Below are positions 1 to 6,101 of a stretch of DNA of 9,461 nucleotides, in pieces (position 1 is the first letter of the stretch; the number at the start of each line of letters is the position of its first letter). A program made the translations under genes and the position numbers. The notes under the pieces were generated by a model. It searched no databases. It worked only from the letters and a program-made list of their open reading frames with translations, and was not told where the DNA came from. Location: assembly GCA_026391515.1 (NCBI GenBank), contig JAPLEC010000370.1, positions 1 to 9,461 of the forward strand, in the 5' to 3' direction. Source of the stretch: Bacteroidia bacterium (GTDB lineage: Bacteria; Bacteroidota; Bacteroidia; Bacteroidales; VadinHA17).

Positions 1-1458
1 AAGCTGAAGACTTACCAATCACTGTTTTTTGTTGCTGAATATACTGATAATCCGACCACATCTGCAGTTGCAGCAAGATCAGCAATGAATATAGCTCTTC
101 CTTCAGCCAGCTCGAAAGCCGGAATGTTTGGAAATATGGTAAGAGATATACTTATGAGGGCTGTCCCTAAGTTGACAGGGTCAGAGAGTGAATATGATAA
201 GGAAATGGTAAATAAATACCTTTCTGCGATGCTTCCTGATGAAGGATTTGTACCGATGTTCAATGGTAAAGATATTTCAGGCTGGCAGGGACTTGTTGAA
301 AATCCGATAGCACGTTCAAAAATGAAACCGGCTGAACTGGCAAAAAAACAAGCTGAGGCTGATAAAAAAGTACCTGCCAACTGGAGTGTTAAAGAAGGAT
401 GTATCTGGTTCAACGGAAGTGGAGAAAACCTGTGCTCAATAAAGGAATATGGTGATTTTGAGATGCTTGTCGACTGGAAAATATCAAAGAAAGGGGATAG
501 CGGAATTTATCTCAGAGGATCACCGCAGGTTCAAATATGGGATACATCGAGAGTTGAGGTGGGAGCACAGGTAGGCTCAGGCGGGCTGTACAATAATCAG
601 AAAAATCCTTCAAAACCATTGAAAGTCGTTGATAATCCAATAGATGATTGGAATACTTTCAGGATCATAATGATCGGTGAGAAAGTTTCAGTATGGCTGA
701 ATGGGGAGCTTATTGTCGATAATGTGACACTGGAGAACTACTGGGATCGCAGCATTTCTATCTTCCCGAAAGGTCCGATTGAACTTCAGGCACATGGTAC
801 AGACCTGGCATTCAGGGATATATATGTCAGGGAAATCAGTGAAAAGGAATATAACCTTACTCCTGAAGAGAAAGCCGAAGGTTTTATTTCTATGTTTAAT
901 GGAAGAAACCTTGATAACTGGGTTGGAAATAAAGAATCGTATGTGGCTGAGGATGGGATGATTGTTATCCGACCTGAACAGGGAAGCGGTGGAAATCTCT
1001 ATACTGAGAAAGAGTATTCCGATTTTATTTACCGGTTCGAGTTTCAGCTTACTCCTGCAGCAAATAATGGAATCGGGATAAGGGCTCCGCTCACAGGAGA
1101 TGCTGCCTATGTCGGAATGGAAATCCAGGTGCTTGATAATCCGGCTCCGGTTTATGCGGATCTGCAGCCATACCAGTATCATGGTTCGGTTTATGGAGTG
1201 ATACCTGCAAAACGGGAATATCTTAAACCAGTGGGAGAGTGGAATGTTGAAGAGATTACAGCCCAGGGAACACATATAAAAGTAATACTGAATGGAACTG
1301 TAATTGTAGATGGCGATATCGCAGGTCCAAGAGATAATGGAACCATGGATCACAATGACCATCCGGGACTGAAAAACATTTCAGGACATATCGGTTTTCT
1401 CGGCCATGGATCAGTTGTTAAATTCCGGAATATCAGAATAAAAAATATGTCAGAATAA
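1..1458 (+). CDS. Tandem DUF1080 (3-keto-disaccharide hydrolase) protein, 5' partial
   Basis: The reading frame is open from base 1, so the gene begins upstream; the first internal ATG at 85 is not a convincing start because in-frame coding sequence precedes it. About 485 residues are visible. The first 80 or so are alanine-rich and helical-looking and may be the end of a HEAT-repeat-like region, which often precedes this domain in Bacteroidota. Two DUF1080 (PF06439) jelly-roll domains follow. Numbering from the ATG at 85, domain 1 is about residues 53-250 (FVPMFNGKDISGW, GDSGIYLRG, QVQIWD, GSGGLYNN) and domain 2 about 265-455 (FISMFNGRNLDNW, NNGIGIRAP, MEIQVLDN, GHIGFLGHGS). The family is known to include enzymes acting on 3-keto-glycosides and related glycan-binding proteins. 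The protein probably acts in the periplasm, but its signal peptide is outside the window. Enzymatic specificity is unknown. It is followed by a fucosidase on the same strand, which fits a glycan-degradation role. Confidence 0.88.
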   Translation, partial: KLKTYQSLFFVAEYTDNPTTSAVAARSAMNIALPSASSKAGMFGNMVRDILMRAVPKLTGSESEYDKEMVNKYLSAMLPDEGFVPMFNGKDISGWQGLVENPIARSKMKPAELAKKQAEADKKVPANWSVKEGCIWFNGSGENLCSIKEYGDFEMLVDWKISKKGDSGIYLRGSPQVQIWDTSRVEVGAQVGSGGLYNNQKNPSKPLKVVDNPIDDWNTFRIIMIGEKVSVWLNGELIVDNVTLENYWDRSISIFPKGPIELQAHGTDLAFRDIYVREISEKEYNLTPEEKAEGFISMFNGRNLDNWVGNKESYVAEDGMIVIRPEQGSGGNLYTEKEYSDFIYRFEFQLTPAANNGIGIRAPLTGDAAYVGMEIQVLDNPAPVYADLQPYQYHGSVYGVIPAKREYLKPVGEWNVEEITAQGTHIKVILNGTVIVDGDIAGPRDNGTMDHNDHPGLKNISGHIGFLGHGSVVKFRNIRIKNMSE

Positions 1459-1493
1459 ATTCGTTCTCTGAGGTTCCTAAACCTTACCCCCAA

Positions 1494-1521
1494 CCCCTTC
1501 CCTTAATTCTAAGGGAAGGGG
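1494..1521. repeat. Perfect 12-bp hairpin (copy 1 of a twin)
   Basis: CCCCTTCCCTTA at 1494-1505 is exactly complementary to TAAGGGAAGGGG at 1510-1521, with a 4-nt loop ATTC. It lies 36 bp after the stop of the DUF1080 gene. It could end transcription or stabilise the 3' end of the mRNA, but no uridine tract follows directly, so it is listed as a repeat rather than a terminator. Confidence 0.85.
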
Positions 1522-1549
1522 AGTAATTAAAAGTAAACCAGTTGTTTCA

Positions 1550-1578
1550 CTCCTTCCCTTATTGTTTAAGGGAAGGAG
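1550..1578. repeat. Perfect 12-bp hairpin (copy 2 of a twin)
   Basis: CTCCTTCCCTTA at 1550-1561 is exactly complementary to TAAGGGAAGGAG at 1567-1578, with a 5-nt loop. It differs from the hairpin at 1494-1521 by one base in each arm, and the two changes keep the pair (C-G becomes T-A). The flank at 1579-1595, read on the minus strand, resembles the flank before copy 1, so the whole 1480-1595 stretch behaves as a large imperfect inverted repeat. Confidence 0.85.
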
Positions 1579-1600
1579 ATGGAGGAAGGGTTAAGAAGAC

Positions 1601-1617
1601 AACAGAGGACCACAGAG
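1601..1617 (+). repeat. Two CACAGAG-type heptamers, 10-bp spacing
   Basis: AACAGAG at 1601-1607 and CACAGAG at 1611-1617 start exactly 10 bp apart. They match in sequence and period the larger arrays at 3794-3893, so this is probably a short or decayed member of the same intergenic repeat family. It sits 28 bp before the fucosidase start codon. Confidence 0.6.
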
Positions 1618-1645
1618 TAATATAAAACTGCTAATTCACTTCATT

Positions 1646-3085
1646 ATGAAAAAGATCTTCATCGTATTACTCATATGTCTCATTTCATGTACAGAGGTTA
1701 AACCACCGGAGCCTTACGGACCAGTTCCTTCGGAACGTCAGCTGGCATGGCATGAAATGGAATATTACATGTTCGTTCATTTTACTGTTAATACTTTCAC
1801 AGATAAGGAGTGGGGCTATGGCGATGAGAAAGAGTCTGTTTTTAATCCGACAGGTCTTGATTGCAGCCAGTGGGCAAAAGTGGCAAAAGATGCTGGAATG
1901 AAAGGTATAATTATAACTGCAAAGCATCATGATGGATTTTGCCTCTGGCCATCGAAATTCACTGAGCATTCTGTAAAAAACTCTCTATGGAGAGATGGCA
2001 AGGGAAATGTGCTGAAAGAGCTGAGAAAGGCATGTGATGATTATGGTTTGAAGATGGGTGTATATCTTTCGCCATGGGATCGAAACAGCGGCGTATATAG
2101 CACACCTGAATACCTTATTTATTATCGGAACCAGCTCAGGGAGCTTCTTACAGATTACGGCAATATTTTTGAAGTCTGGTTCGATGGTGCAAATGGTGGA
2201 GACGGATTTTACGGTGGTGCAAGAGAAACCCGACGAATAGATAATAAAACCTATTATGACTGGCCTAATACTCATCAGATTGTCAGGGAATTACAACCCG
2301 TGGCTGTAATGTTCAGCGATGCTGGTCCGGATGTTCGGTGGGTAGGAAACGAAAGGGGAATGGGCAGTCTGACTAACTGGTGTTTGCTGAATAAAGACGA
2401 AATGTACCCGGGAGGAGATTTTGCTGCAATTCTTGGAGAAGGTCAGGAAAACGGAAATTACTGGGTTCCTGCTGAAGTTGATGTTTCTATTCGTCCTGGA
2501 TGGTTCTGGCACGAAAAACAGGATTCACAGGTAAGATCTCCGGAGAATTTATTGGAGCTATACTATTCTTCAGTGGGAAGGAACAGTAACCTTCTGCTTA
2601 ATGTTCCTCCTGATAAGAGAGGTTTGTTGCACGAAAATGATGTTAAATCTTTAATTGCCTTTAAAGAGCTTAGAGACAAAGAGTTCAGTAACGAACTCGC
2701 AAAAGGGAAGAAGATTTCAGCTTCCTGTACAAGAGGAAAAGAGTACAATGCCTCAAATGTAAATGACGGAAATCCAGACACTTACTGGGCGACAAAAGAT
2801 AATCAGACGATTGCTGATCTCGTTATAGATCTTGGATCACAGACTGAAGTAAACAGGATTCTTATACAGGAGTATATAAAGCTTGGACAAAGAGTCCAGG
2901 AGTACAAGGCTGAAGCATTTGTTAATGGGGAATGGACCAAGCTAATTGAAGGAACCACCATTGGTCATAAAGTAATCAGAAAATTCCCGGTTGTTAAAAC
3001 TTCCAAAATAAGGATAAGCATCAGTAAATCAAAAGCCTGCCCTGTAATCTCGAATCTGGAATTGTACAGGGCTCCAGGTAATTAG
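1646..3085 (+). CDS. Alpha-L-fucosidase, GH29 family lipoprotein
   Basis: A 479-residue glycoside hydrolase expected to release alpha-linked L-fucose from glycans. The N-terminus (MKKIFIVLLICLISC) is a lipoprotein signal peptide with lipobox LISC, predicting lipidation at Cys15, which supports the ATG at 1646. Residues about 25-350 form the GH29 (beta/alpha)8 domain. Visible family motifs are YMFVHFTVNTF (41-51), TAKHHDGFCLW (91-101), GVYLSPWD (138-145), VWFDGANGG with the likely catalytic nucleophile Asp180, and WVPAEVDVSIRPGWFWH (273-289), where Glu277 is a candidate acid/base; GH29 acid/base positions vary, so that call is tentative. Residues about 355-477 resemble an F5/8 type C (CBM32-like) carbohydrate-binding domain (NASNVNDGNPDTYWAT). 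Length is normal for the group. No clear ribosome binding site is seen, as is common in Bacteroidota. It follows the DUF1080 gene on the same strand after 187 bp of repeat-rich DNA, so co-transcription is uncertain. Confidence 0.93.
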   Translation: MKKIFIVLLICLISCTEVKPPEPYGPVPSERQLAWHEMEYYMFVHFTVNTFTDKEWGYGDEKESVFNPTGLDCSQWAKVAKDAGMKGIIITAKHHDGFCLWPSKFTEHSVKNSLWRDGKGNVLKELRKACDDYGLKMGVYLSPWDRNSGVYSTPEYLIYYRNQLRELLTDYGNIFEVWFDGANGGDGFYGGARETRRIDNKTYYDWPNTHQIVRELQPVAVMFSDAGPDVRWVGNERGMGSLTNWCLLNKDEMYPGGDFAAILGEGQENGNYWVPAEVDVSIRPGWFWHEKQDSQVRSPENLLELYYSSVGRNSNLLLNVPPDKRGLLHENDVKSLIAFKELRDKEFSNELAKGKKISASCTRGKEYNASNVNDGNPDTYWATKDNQTIADLVIDLGSQTEVNRILIQEYIKLGQRVQEYKAEAFVNGEWTKLIEGTTIGHKVIRKFPVVKTSKIRISISKSKACPVISNLELYRAPGN

Positions 3086-3089
3086 AGTG

Positions 3090-3119
3090 ATTGCAAGGAC
3101 CGCAAGACCTGCAAGACTT
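3090..3119. repeat. Degenerate 9-bp GCAAG tandem repeat, about 3 copies
   Basis: Three GCAAG cores recur every 9 bp (TTGCAAGGAC, CGCAAGACC, TGCAAGACT) and fill nearly all of the 32-bp gap between the convergent fucosidase and nitroreductase genes. The array ends in TGCAAGACTT, as does the cleaner array at 4633-4713, which argues for common descent. The last two bases overlap the nitroreductase stop codon. Confidence 0.65.
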
Positions 3120-3780
3120 ATTTCACAGGTACTCCTACAGTTTGTGACAGAATAATAACCTGGTTTGATTTCAATCCCATTTCAGGTGCAAGCTTATCTT
3201 TAGGTACCATGCCCCGGATGACACATCCCAGGTTTGCAGAAGCGCAATAGAGGTAAACATTCTGCGCGATAAAGCCTGTATTGGCATACGACCAGAAAAG
3301 CTCGGAATCTTTTATTTCATCACCCTCTTTCTTCCCAAGCTTGCCCATATCGGCAACATATACAATATTTAATGGTGCTGTGGCAACAAACGGCTGGGTT
3401 CCGCAAAGAGCTCTTATATCTTTATTGTGTACCTGTTTAAGAATAATTCCTGCAGCATCATAAAGGTACAGACCTGAGGGCAGAGCAACATATACATCAA
3501 TCTCCTGGAAATTGCGGGCAGATGGTGCGGTTCTCTTCTTCTCTTCGGGTCTGTTAATTCCCCAGGCTGCCCACAGAAGATCAGATAGCTGCTGGAGTGT
3601 AAGATTCTCCTGTGTGAATGTCCGTGTTGTCTGGCGTTCATTCAGTGCCTGCATCAGCGGCTTGCCACCGGTTTTGTCAGGTACCGGAAGCGTAATATCC
3701 TGAGATCTGACATTTGTCAGACCTGCAATGAAAATCGACAGGATCAATAGGGAGAATAGTTTGTTATTCATAATTATCAT
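3118..3780 (-). CDS. Exported SagB/nitroreductase-family flavoprotein
   Basis: A 220-residue protein of the nitroreductase fold (PF00881), closest in pattern to the SagB/ThcOx-type subgroup. The N-terminus is a Sec-type signal peptide (hydrophobic core about residues 8-21, likely cleavage near SQ at 26-27), placing it in the periplasm or outside the cell. Family features include the FMN-phosphate segment NERQTTRTF (48-55), LSDLLWAAWGINRP (65-78), TAPSARNFQEIDVYVAL (84-100), GLYLYDA (103-109), the dimer-core segment YANTGFIAQNVYLYCASANLGCVIRG (165-190) and a C-terminal VGVPVK. The family binds FMN and performs NAD(P)H-dependent reductions or flavin oxidations; the substrate here is unknown. 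The start at 3780 has an alternative at 3771 (MNNKLF), which gives a more typical signal peptide; neither has a clear Shine-Dalgarno sequence. It converges with the fucosidase and lies downstream of the aldolase, separated by a 113-bp repeat region. Confidence 0.85.
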   Translation of the reverse strand: MIIMNNKLFSLLILSIFIAGLTNVRSQDITLPVPDKTGGKPLMQALNERQTTRTFTQENLTLQQLSDLLWAAWGINRPEEKKRTAPSARNFQEIDVYVALPSGLYLYDAAGIILKQVHNKDIRALCGTQPFVATAPLNIVYVADMGKLGKKEGDEIKDSELFWSYANTGFIAQNVYLYCASANLGCVIRGMVPKDKLAPEMGLKSNQVIILSQTVGVPVK

Positions 3781-3793
3781 ATTTATAGTTTTT

Positions 3794-3893
3794 CTCTGTG
3801 GCCCTCTGTGTCTTCTCTGTGGAACTCTGTGTAACTTAAGAAACTAAAAAAACTTACACTGAGATACACAGAGAACCAAAGAGCTACACAGAG
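3794..3893. repeat. Head-to-head CTCTGTG / CACAGAG arrays, 10-bp period
   Basis: Four CTCTGTG heptamers start at 3794, 3804, 3815 and 3825. After an A-rich centre, four CACAGAG-type heptamers on the opposite strand start at 3857, 3867, 3877 and 3887, exactly 10 bp apart; 3857 and 3877 carry one mismatch each. The arrangement is a 100-bp imperfect inverted repeat filling the gap between the aldolase stop and the nitroreductase start. The last heptamer abuts the aldolase stop codon. Spacing of about one helical turn puts every heptamer on one face of the DNA. Function is unknown. Confidence 0.8.
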
Positions 3894-4568
3894 TTATAAT
3901 TTCTGGAACATTTTGGCAATCTTTACTGCACCTGCAACCCGTTTCCTTAATCCTTCCCAGTCCTTCTTCTGGATCAGCTCCCTGGAAATCAGATTCGATC
4001 CTATACCTACACATGTTACACCTGCTTCAAACCATTCCGTCAGATTTTCAAGAGAAGGTTCGACGCCTCCCGTGGGCATAATGCTTGTCCAGGGACATGG
4101 ACCCTTAACGGCTTTTACAAAATCAGGCCCACCAACTGAAGATCCAGGAAAGATTTTAACTATCTCAGCACCAAGCTCTTCTGCATAACTGATTTCAGAT
4201 AATGATCCACAACCCGGCGACCATAGGATTTTTCTGCGGTTGCAAACCTTTGCCATATCAGGATTCAATATCGGTGAGACGATAAAGTTCGCTCCGAGCT
4301 GAATATAAAGGGAAGCAGTACCGGCATCAACAATTGAGCCGGCTCCCATAATCATTCCGGGTACCTCTTTCTCGGCCCATTTATTCAGATCACTGAAGAG
4401 CTCATGAGCAAAATCTCCACGGTTGGTAAATTCAAAAACTTTAATGCCTCCTTCGTAACAGGTTTTTATAACATTTTTGCAAACTGCAGGATCCTTATGA
4501 TAGAATACCGGAATAATCCCTGTCTCCCGCATTTTGATTATTACGTCAATTCTTGAAAATCTAGCCAT
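3894..4568 (-). CDS. eda: KDPG/KHG aldolase (class I, Eda family)
   Basis: A 224-residue cytoplasmic aldolase that splits 2-keto-3-deoxy-6-phosphogluconate to pyruvate and glyceraldehyde 3-phosphate, and/or 4-hydroxy-2-oxoglutarate to pyruvate and glyoxylate. It is one (beta/alpha)8 barrel. Expected motifs are present: TGIIPVF near residues 16-22, VFEFTNRG with the catalytic Glu46, GAGSIVDAGTA (75-85), FIVSPILNPD (95-104), SPGCGSLSEI (117-126), EIVKIFPGS with the Schiff-base Lys138, and MPTGGVEPS (164-172). Length is close to the usual 205-225. The ATG at 4568 gives the standard N-terminus and lies downstream of a good Bacteroidota-type promoter. No KDG kinase or dehydratase is adjacent, but a GntP permease and glycerate kinase on the opposite strand fit a broader sugar-acid theme. 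Whether the real substrate is KDPG, KHG or a galactonate analogue cannot be told from sequence alone. Confidence 0.93.
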   Translation of the reverse strand: MARFSRIDVIIKMRETGIIPVFYHKDPAVCKNVIKTCYEGGIKVFEFTNRGDFAHELFSDLNKWAEKEVPGMIMGAGSIVDAGTASLYIQLGANFIVSPILNPDMAKVCNRRKILWSPGCGSLSEISYAEELGAEIVKIFPGSSVGGPDFVKAVKGPCPWTSIMPTGGVEPSLENLTEWFEAGVTCVGIGSNLISRELIQKKDWEGLRKRVAGAVKIAKMFQKL

Positions 4569-4587
4569 AATCTTATATTATTATGTA

Positions 4588-4619
4588 CAAATGTATCTAA
4601 AAAAGTCTTTAATCCCAAT
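4588..4619 (-). promoter_or_regulatory. Bacteroidota-type promoter for the aldolase gene
   Basis: On the minus strand, TACATTTG (plus-strand 4588-4595) matches the -7 consensus TAnnTTTG exactly. ATTG (4616-4619) matches three of four bases of the -33 box TTTG, and the 20-bp spacing fits the usual 19-21. The start codon is 19 bp downstream of the -7 box, implying a very short 5' leader. This is the best promoter match in the window. Confidence 0.65.
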
Positions 4620-4632
4620 ACCCTAATAAACT

Positions 4633-4713
4633 GTCGTGCAAGTCATGCAAGTCGTGCAAGTTATGCAAGTCATGCAAGTCATGCAAGTCATGCAAGTCGT
4701 GCAAGTCATGCAA
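4633..4713. repeat. 9-bp minisatellite, 9 copies of GTCRTGCAA
   Basis: Nine consecutive 9-bp units span 81 bp without indels. Units 1, 3 and 8 are GTCGTGCAA; units 2, 5, 6, 7 and 9 are GTCATGCAA; unit 4 is GTTATGCAA. Almost all variation is an A/G switch at position 4. The array lies upstream of both the aldolase (minus) and the SpmAB-like gene (plus), in their divergent intergenic region, just beyond the aldolase -33 box. Confidence 0.93.
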
Positions 4714-4727
4714 GACTTTTATCTTGA

Positions 4728-4776
4728 AAAACCCACCCCCAACTCCCCCCCCCCCCAGGAGGGGATTTTCTTGGGT
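4728..4776. repeat. CCCACCCC/GGAGGGGATT inverted-repeat element, short form
   Basis: AAACCCACCCCC at 4729-4740 and GGAGGGGATTTTCTTG at 4758-4773 match the two ends of the longer element at 6102-6213 in the opposite orientation. Possible pairing includes ACCCA (4731-4735) with TGGGT (4772-4776) and CCCC-AGGA-GGGG (4753-4764). The centre carries a run of 12 C (4745-4756), which could be a slippage site or a sequencing uncertainty. The region from 4777 to 4826 is a pyrimidine-rich leader with no convincing promoter. Confidence 0.65.
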
Positions 4777-4826
4777 CTTTTGTCTTTTTATCTTTAATCC
4801 TTATCTTCGTCAATCAGATTCTGACT

Positions 4827-6059
4827 ATGGCCTTAAATTACATCTGGATAGCTTTCTTTCTGATTGGTTTTCTTGTCGCACTTGGCCAGTTGATTTTCGC
4901 CGGTAATACGCATATATTCAACGACCTGGTAAATGCAGTTTTTTCAAATGCAAAAACAGGATTTGAAATATCTCTTGGCCTTACAGGTGCCTTAACGCTC
5001 TGGATGGGACTTTTAAGAGTTGGTGAAAAGGGCGGAGTGGTAAATATATTGGGTAAAGCCATGGGACCGCTTTTTGAAAAGCTCTTTCCCGGGCTGCCAA
5101 AGGGGCATCCTGCTTATGGCTCAATAATGCTGAATCTGGCTGCCAACATGCTTGGTCTTGATAATGCTGCCACACCTATTGGCCTGAAAGCAATGAAAGA
5201 GATGCAGGATGTAAATCCGGATAAGGAAACCGCCTCAAATGCCCAGATAATGTTTCTTGTTCTCAATGCTGCAGGGCTGACAATAATCCCGGTAAGCATA
5301 ATAGTTTACAGGATGCAGCTTGGAGCTGCGAACCCTGCCGATATTTTCATACCGATCCTTATTTCAACTTTCGCAGCATTGCTGACTGGACTTATTAGCG
5401 TTGCTATTATTCAGAAAATCAACCTTTTTGATAAAGTCATTATTGCATACCTGGGAGGTATGACGCTATTAGTTACGGGAATAATAACCTACTTCAGCCA
5501 GCTTCCGAAAGATCAGATCTCAAATGTTTCAACCTTTGCAGCCAATTTCATCCTTATCTCAATAATTGTGCTTTTTATAGTTCTTGCACTTATTAAAAAG
5601 GTGAATGTATATGATGCATTTGTGGAGGGTGCGAAAGAGGGATTTAATATTGCGATAAAGATCATTCCTTTCCTTGTAGCGATCCTTGTGGCAATAGGAA
5701 TTTTCAGAGCCTCAGGTGCTATGGATTTTATTATTGCAGGAATAGCCAGGTTTTTCTCCTGGTTAGGCGTTGACACCCGGTTCACCGGCGCTCTACCGGT
5801 CGCATTTATGAAGCCTCTCAGCGGCAGCGGCGCCAGAGGCCTGATGATCGATGCCATGAAAACTCATGGAGCCGATTCTTTCATAGGACGCCTGGCCTGT
5901 ACAATGCAGGGAACTACAGACACTACCTTTTATATAGTAGCTGTTTATTTTGGCTCTGTCGGTATCAAAAACGCAAGATATTCAGTGGGTTGCGGTCTAC
6001 TGGCTGACCTTGTTGGATTCACAGTTGCCATATTTGTAGCATATCTGTTCTTTGGATAA
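4827..6059 (+). CDS. Fused SpmA-SpmB-type nucleoside-recognition (Gate) membrane protein
   Basis: A 410-residue polytopic inner-membrane protein. The N-terminal half (about 1-200) matches spore maturation protein A, with the signature LNLAANMLGLDNAATPIGLKAM (102-123). The C-terminal half (about 235-410) matches spore maturation protein B, with PVAFMKPLSGSGARG (324-338) and GADSFIGRLACTMQGTTDTTFYI (348-370). Both halves carry the Gate / nucleoside-recognition domain (PF07670). In Bacillus these are two separate adjacent genes; single-chain fusions occur in non-sporulating Bacteroidota, so the job here is not spore maturation. Around eight to ten hydrophobic segments are visible, with a charged loop near 120-137. 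The family resembles transporter-type proteins; its substrate is not known. The start at 4827 gives a membrane-inserted N-terminus. It heads the plus-strand gene run and is bracketed by inverted copies of a repeat element (4728-4776 and 6102-6213). Confidence 0.9.
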   Translation: MALNYIWIAFFLIGFLVALGQLIFAGNTHIFNDLVNAVFSNAKTGFEISLGLTGALTLWMGLLRVGEKGGVVNILGKAMGPLFEKLFPGLPKGHPAYGSIMLNLAANMLGLDNAATPIGLKAMKEMQDVNPDKETASNAQIMFLVLNAAGLTIIPVSIIVYRMQLGAANPADIFIPILISTFAALLTGLISVAIIQKINLFDKVIIAYLGGMTLLVTGIITYFSQLPKDQISNVSTFAANFILISIIVLFIVLALIKKVNVYDAFVEGAKEGFNIAIKIIPFLVAILVAIGIFRASGAMDFIIAGIARFFSWLGVDTRFTGALPVAFMKPLSGSGARGLMIDAMKTHGADSFIGRLACTMQGTTDTTFYIVAVYFGSVGIKNARYSVGCGLLADLVGFTVAIFVAYLFFG

Positions 6060-6067
6060 TAAGGCTC

Positions 6068-6094
6068 AACGGTACAAGGGAGTAACGGCGCAAA
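6068..6094 (+). repeat. Two-copy AACGGYRCAA direct repeat
   Basis: AACGGTACAA at 6068-6077 and AACGGCGCAA at 6084-6093 start 16 bp apart, just after the SpmAB-like gene. They look like remnants of a short tandem repeat. No function is apparent. Confidence 0.35.
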
Positions 6095-6101
6095 AGCAAA
6101 T

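Noticed and set aside
688..1362. A 224-codon open frame antisense to the DUF1080 gene
   Set aside because: It lies wholly inside a well-supported coding region, has no recognisable domain and an amino-acid composition typical of a shadow frame.
4633..4713. CRISPR array
   Set aside because: Units are 9 bp, directly adjacent with no spacers; this is a minisatellite.
4724..4906. A 60-codon plus-strand frame before the SpmAB-like gene
   Set aside because: It starts in the repeat element (proline run from the poly-C tract) and overlaps the real gene out of frame.
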